Shown here: one piece after another, positions 62,694-64,000 of the stretch
Position numbering within the stretch: position 1 is the first letter of the stretch
How the letters are laid out: every line of letters starts with the position of its first letter
Assembly (NCBI GenBank): GCA_013298665.1
Contig: JAAFIK010000005.1
Location: 1-64,000, forward strand
Source: Chitinophagales bacterium
GTDB taxonomy: Bacteria > Bacteroidota > Bacteroidia > Chitinophagales > Chitinophagaceae
Direction of reading: 5' to 3'
DNA: 64,000 bases
Position numbers and translations under genes: made by a program
The notes under the pieces: model-generated
The model's input: the letters and a program-made list of their open reading frames with translations, nothing else
Database searches by the model: none
What the model was told of the DNA's origin: nothing

Positions 62694-62728
62694 CCGAAGT
62701 CAATACAGAGAATTTATCCTTAGCCATA

Positions 62729-63117
62729 GTCAATTAATATATTTTACCCGTTCCTGCCGTTAAAAATAAGGAATTTGGAGTACCCGCAAAAAAAAGGGCA
62801 TTTCAAGTTCTTCGCGAGTTCCCATACCCATCACGCTTGGCTGATAGCAAGGTCAGACTTACAATCGACGCTGATGGCGGGGTACTTACCCGCCACCGCG
62901 GGTGGTAACCCCGCGGCAGACTTACAATCGACGCTGATGGCGGGGTACTTACCCGCCACCGCGGGTGGTAACCCCGCGGCAAGCAGACAATCGATGCTGA
63001 CAGGCAGGGTATTTAACAACCCCGCGGTCATAAGCTTATTCCCCTCTTAGTAATTCCCTAACCATTCCATAACAATCCAGTAACACGCCAGCCAGACTTT
63101 TGCAAAAAAAACAGACC
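62729..63117. other. Intergenic region with tandem palindromic repeat
   Basis: 389 bp without a convincing gene. Open frames crossing the 63-bp repeat are repeat artefacts. The central part holds the tandem repeat listed separately; 63028-63117 is plain leader sequence for the PhoX-like gene, with a GACTTTTG near-match to the -7 consensus at about 63095. Confidence 0.6.
62854..63027. repeat. 63-bp tandem palindromic repeat (2 exact copies plus one degenerate)
   Basis: 62854-62916 and 62917-62979 are identical 63-bp units; 62984-63027 is a decayed third copy. Each unit contains two adjacent hairpins: ggcgggg...cccgcc and ccgcggg...cccgcgg. The GC-rich half matches the single element at 50088-50116. 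This is a REP/BIME-like arrangement, not a CRISPR (no spacers). Confidence 0.85.
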
Positions 63118-64000
63118 ATGTATAAAAAGTTACTACCCCTTCTTGCCATTGCCGCAGCATTCTCCGCCTGCGATAAAGAAGACAATAATGCTGAAAAGCC
63201 AGAATTCAAAAACCGCTCAAACGCCGAAAGTTTTGTTACGATAGACCCGGCATTTGCTTCTGCGATCAATGCATACACCCTGATCAGCAGCAGCGATACG
63301 ATCCCCGCCTCTCCCGGTTTCGTGTATGGCGGCGCACCCGATGGACAGGGCTTTCTCAAAAACCCCGATGGCAGCGGGTACATCATGGTCACCAATCACG
63401 AAAACACATGGGCTCTCTCACGTGTATACCTCGATAAAAAACTGAATCCTGTAAAAGGCGAATACATCGTCAACACAGATGGCGGCATGTTCCGCTTGTG
63501 CTCCGGCTCATTAGCCACACCCGAAGAACACGGCTTTCCCAAACCCACCTTTTTAACCACAGGCGAAAGCAATGTCAACGCCATGACACACGCCATCGAT
63601 CCGCTTGGTATCAGCGATCCCGCTAACCAGAGCAGGGTAAAGCCCGCACTCGGTAAGTTCAGCGGTGAAAACGCCGTTCCGCTCCCCAAAGATGCCTACG
63701 CAGGTAAAACAGTCATCATACTGGGCGAAGATGCAGGCAATGGACAGGTTTACCTCTACATTTCAAATACACCCGGCGACCTCGACAATGGCAAACTCTA
63801 TGTACTCAGAAGATCCAACCTCGACCAGATCGAGAAAAACATGAGTAAAGGCAACAGCTATGATGTAGAGTTTGTAGAAGTTCCCAACGCTAAAAACCTC
63901 ACCGGTACCGAAATCGAAAACCTTAACCCCACCCTTAAATCAATACAGTTTGCCCGGGTTGAAGACCTCGATTACCGCAAAGGCGGCGGTGCCAATGGCA
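63118..64000 (+). CDS. PhoX/DUF839-like lipoprotein, 3' end outside window
   Basis: Partial: 294 codons to the right edge. Start ATG 63118 (MYKKLLPLLAIAAAFSACDKED, lipobox FSAC). The visible part resembles the DUF839/alkaline phosphatase PhoX propeller: GFVYGGAPDGQGFLKNPDGSGYIMVTNHENTWALSRVYLD, MFRLCSGSLATPEEHGFPKPTFLTTGES, VIILGEDAGNGQVYLYISNTPGDLDNGKLYVL and FARVEDLDYR. PhoX enzymes are calcium/iron phosphatases; the catalytic residues needed to confirm activity lie partly beyond the edge. Surface or periplasmic, lipid-anchored. Confidence 0.7.
   Translation, partial: MYKKLLPLLAIAAAFSACDKEDNNAEKPEFKNRSNAESFVTIDPAFASAINAYTLISSSDTIPASPGFVYGGAPDGQGFLKNPDGSGYIMVTNHENTWALSRVYLDKKLNPVKGEYIVNTDGGMFRLCSGSLATPEEHGFPKPTFLTTGESNVNAMTHAIDPLGISDPANQSRVKPALGKFSGENAVPLPKDAYAGKTVIILGEDAGNGQVYLYISNTPGDLDNGKLYVLRRSNLDQIEKNMSKGNSYDVEFVEVPNAKNLTGTEIENLNPTLKSIQFARVEDLDYRKGGGANG

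Noticed and set aside
62854-62979. CRISPR array
   Set aside because: The two 63-bp copies are directly adjacent with no spacer and contain two palindromes each; no cas genes in the window.
62775-63050. Open frames on both strands over the 63-bp repeat
   Set aside because: The proteins are just translated copies of the palindromic unit (repeated LPATAGGNPA-type text).

Overview
This window looks like chromosomal DNA of a Bacteroidota bacterium, most likely family Chitinophagaceae (inference from family content; no species call is possible from sequence alone). Supporting signs are type IX secretion C-terminal sorting domains, an OmpA protein with thrombospondin type 3 repeats, DUF6443/YD-repeat proteins, DUF5777 and DUF3667 proteins, a short primary sigma factor without a large N-terminal region, starts without Shine-Dalgarno sequences, and several TAnnTTTG-like -7 elements.

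Layout. 1-6305: a leftward three-gene cassette of an outer-membrane barrel protein, a large SpvB/RHS-like protein and a DUF6443 YD-repeat protein cut by the window edge. 6682-10775: OmpA/TSP3 porin, a palindrome-rich spacer, an RsmB-type rRNA methyltransferase and the E2 subunit of 2-oxoglutarate dehydrogenase. 11026-13869: two secreted surface proteins, the second with a T9SS sorting domain. 14069-21158: primary sigma factor, START-like protein, LptF/LptG-type permease, exported Mn-type superoxide dismutase, a dipeptidase and a Mpo1-like protein. 21336-21409: tRNA-Met(CAT). 21523-24679: NYN/OST-HTH protein and a tight four-gene membrane/methyltransferase operon. 24882-26967: DUF5777 barrel, an AT-rich spacer with six copies of a TTGTGGCAA-type motif, a small lipoprotein and a possible gene remnant.

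27011-49463 is the main accessory region, a 22-kb envelope-glycan locus. It holds a sugar-phosphate transferase (PGT), an ABC exporter, a Wzx-like flippase, two O-antigen-ligase/Wzy-like proteins, six glycosyltransferases, a hexapeptide acyltransferase and a nucleotidyltransferase. In the middle sits a block that a plain polysaccharide pathway does not explain: three radical SAM enzymes (two B12-binding, one SPASM), three class I SAM methyltransferases and an amidohydrolase. The likely logic is initiation on undecaprenyl phosphate by the PGT, stepwise glycosylation and tailoring, then flipping/export and polymerisation; the radical SAM block suggests an unusual modified sugar, lipid or aglycone.

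49629-64000: a small membrane protein, isoaspartyl peptidase, a T9SS-exported M43 metalloprotease, glutaminyl cyclase lipoprotein, PurK, a complete RND efflux operon (adaptor, pump, TolC), a GrpB protein, a DUF3667 membrane cluster with a possible 5' frameshift, a 63-bp tandem palindromic repeat, and the start of a PhoX/DUF839-like lipoprotein. No CRISPR array, insertion sequence, prophage or rRNA gene was seen.
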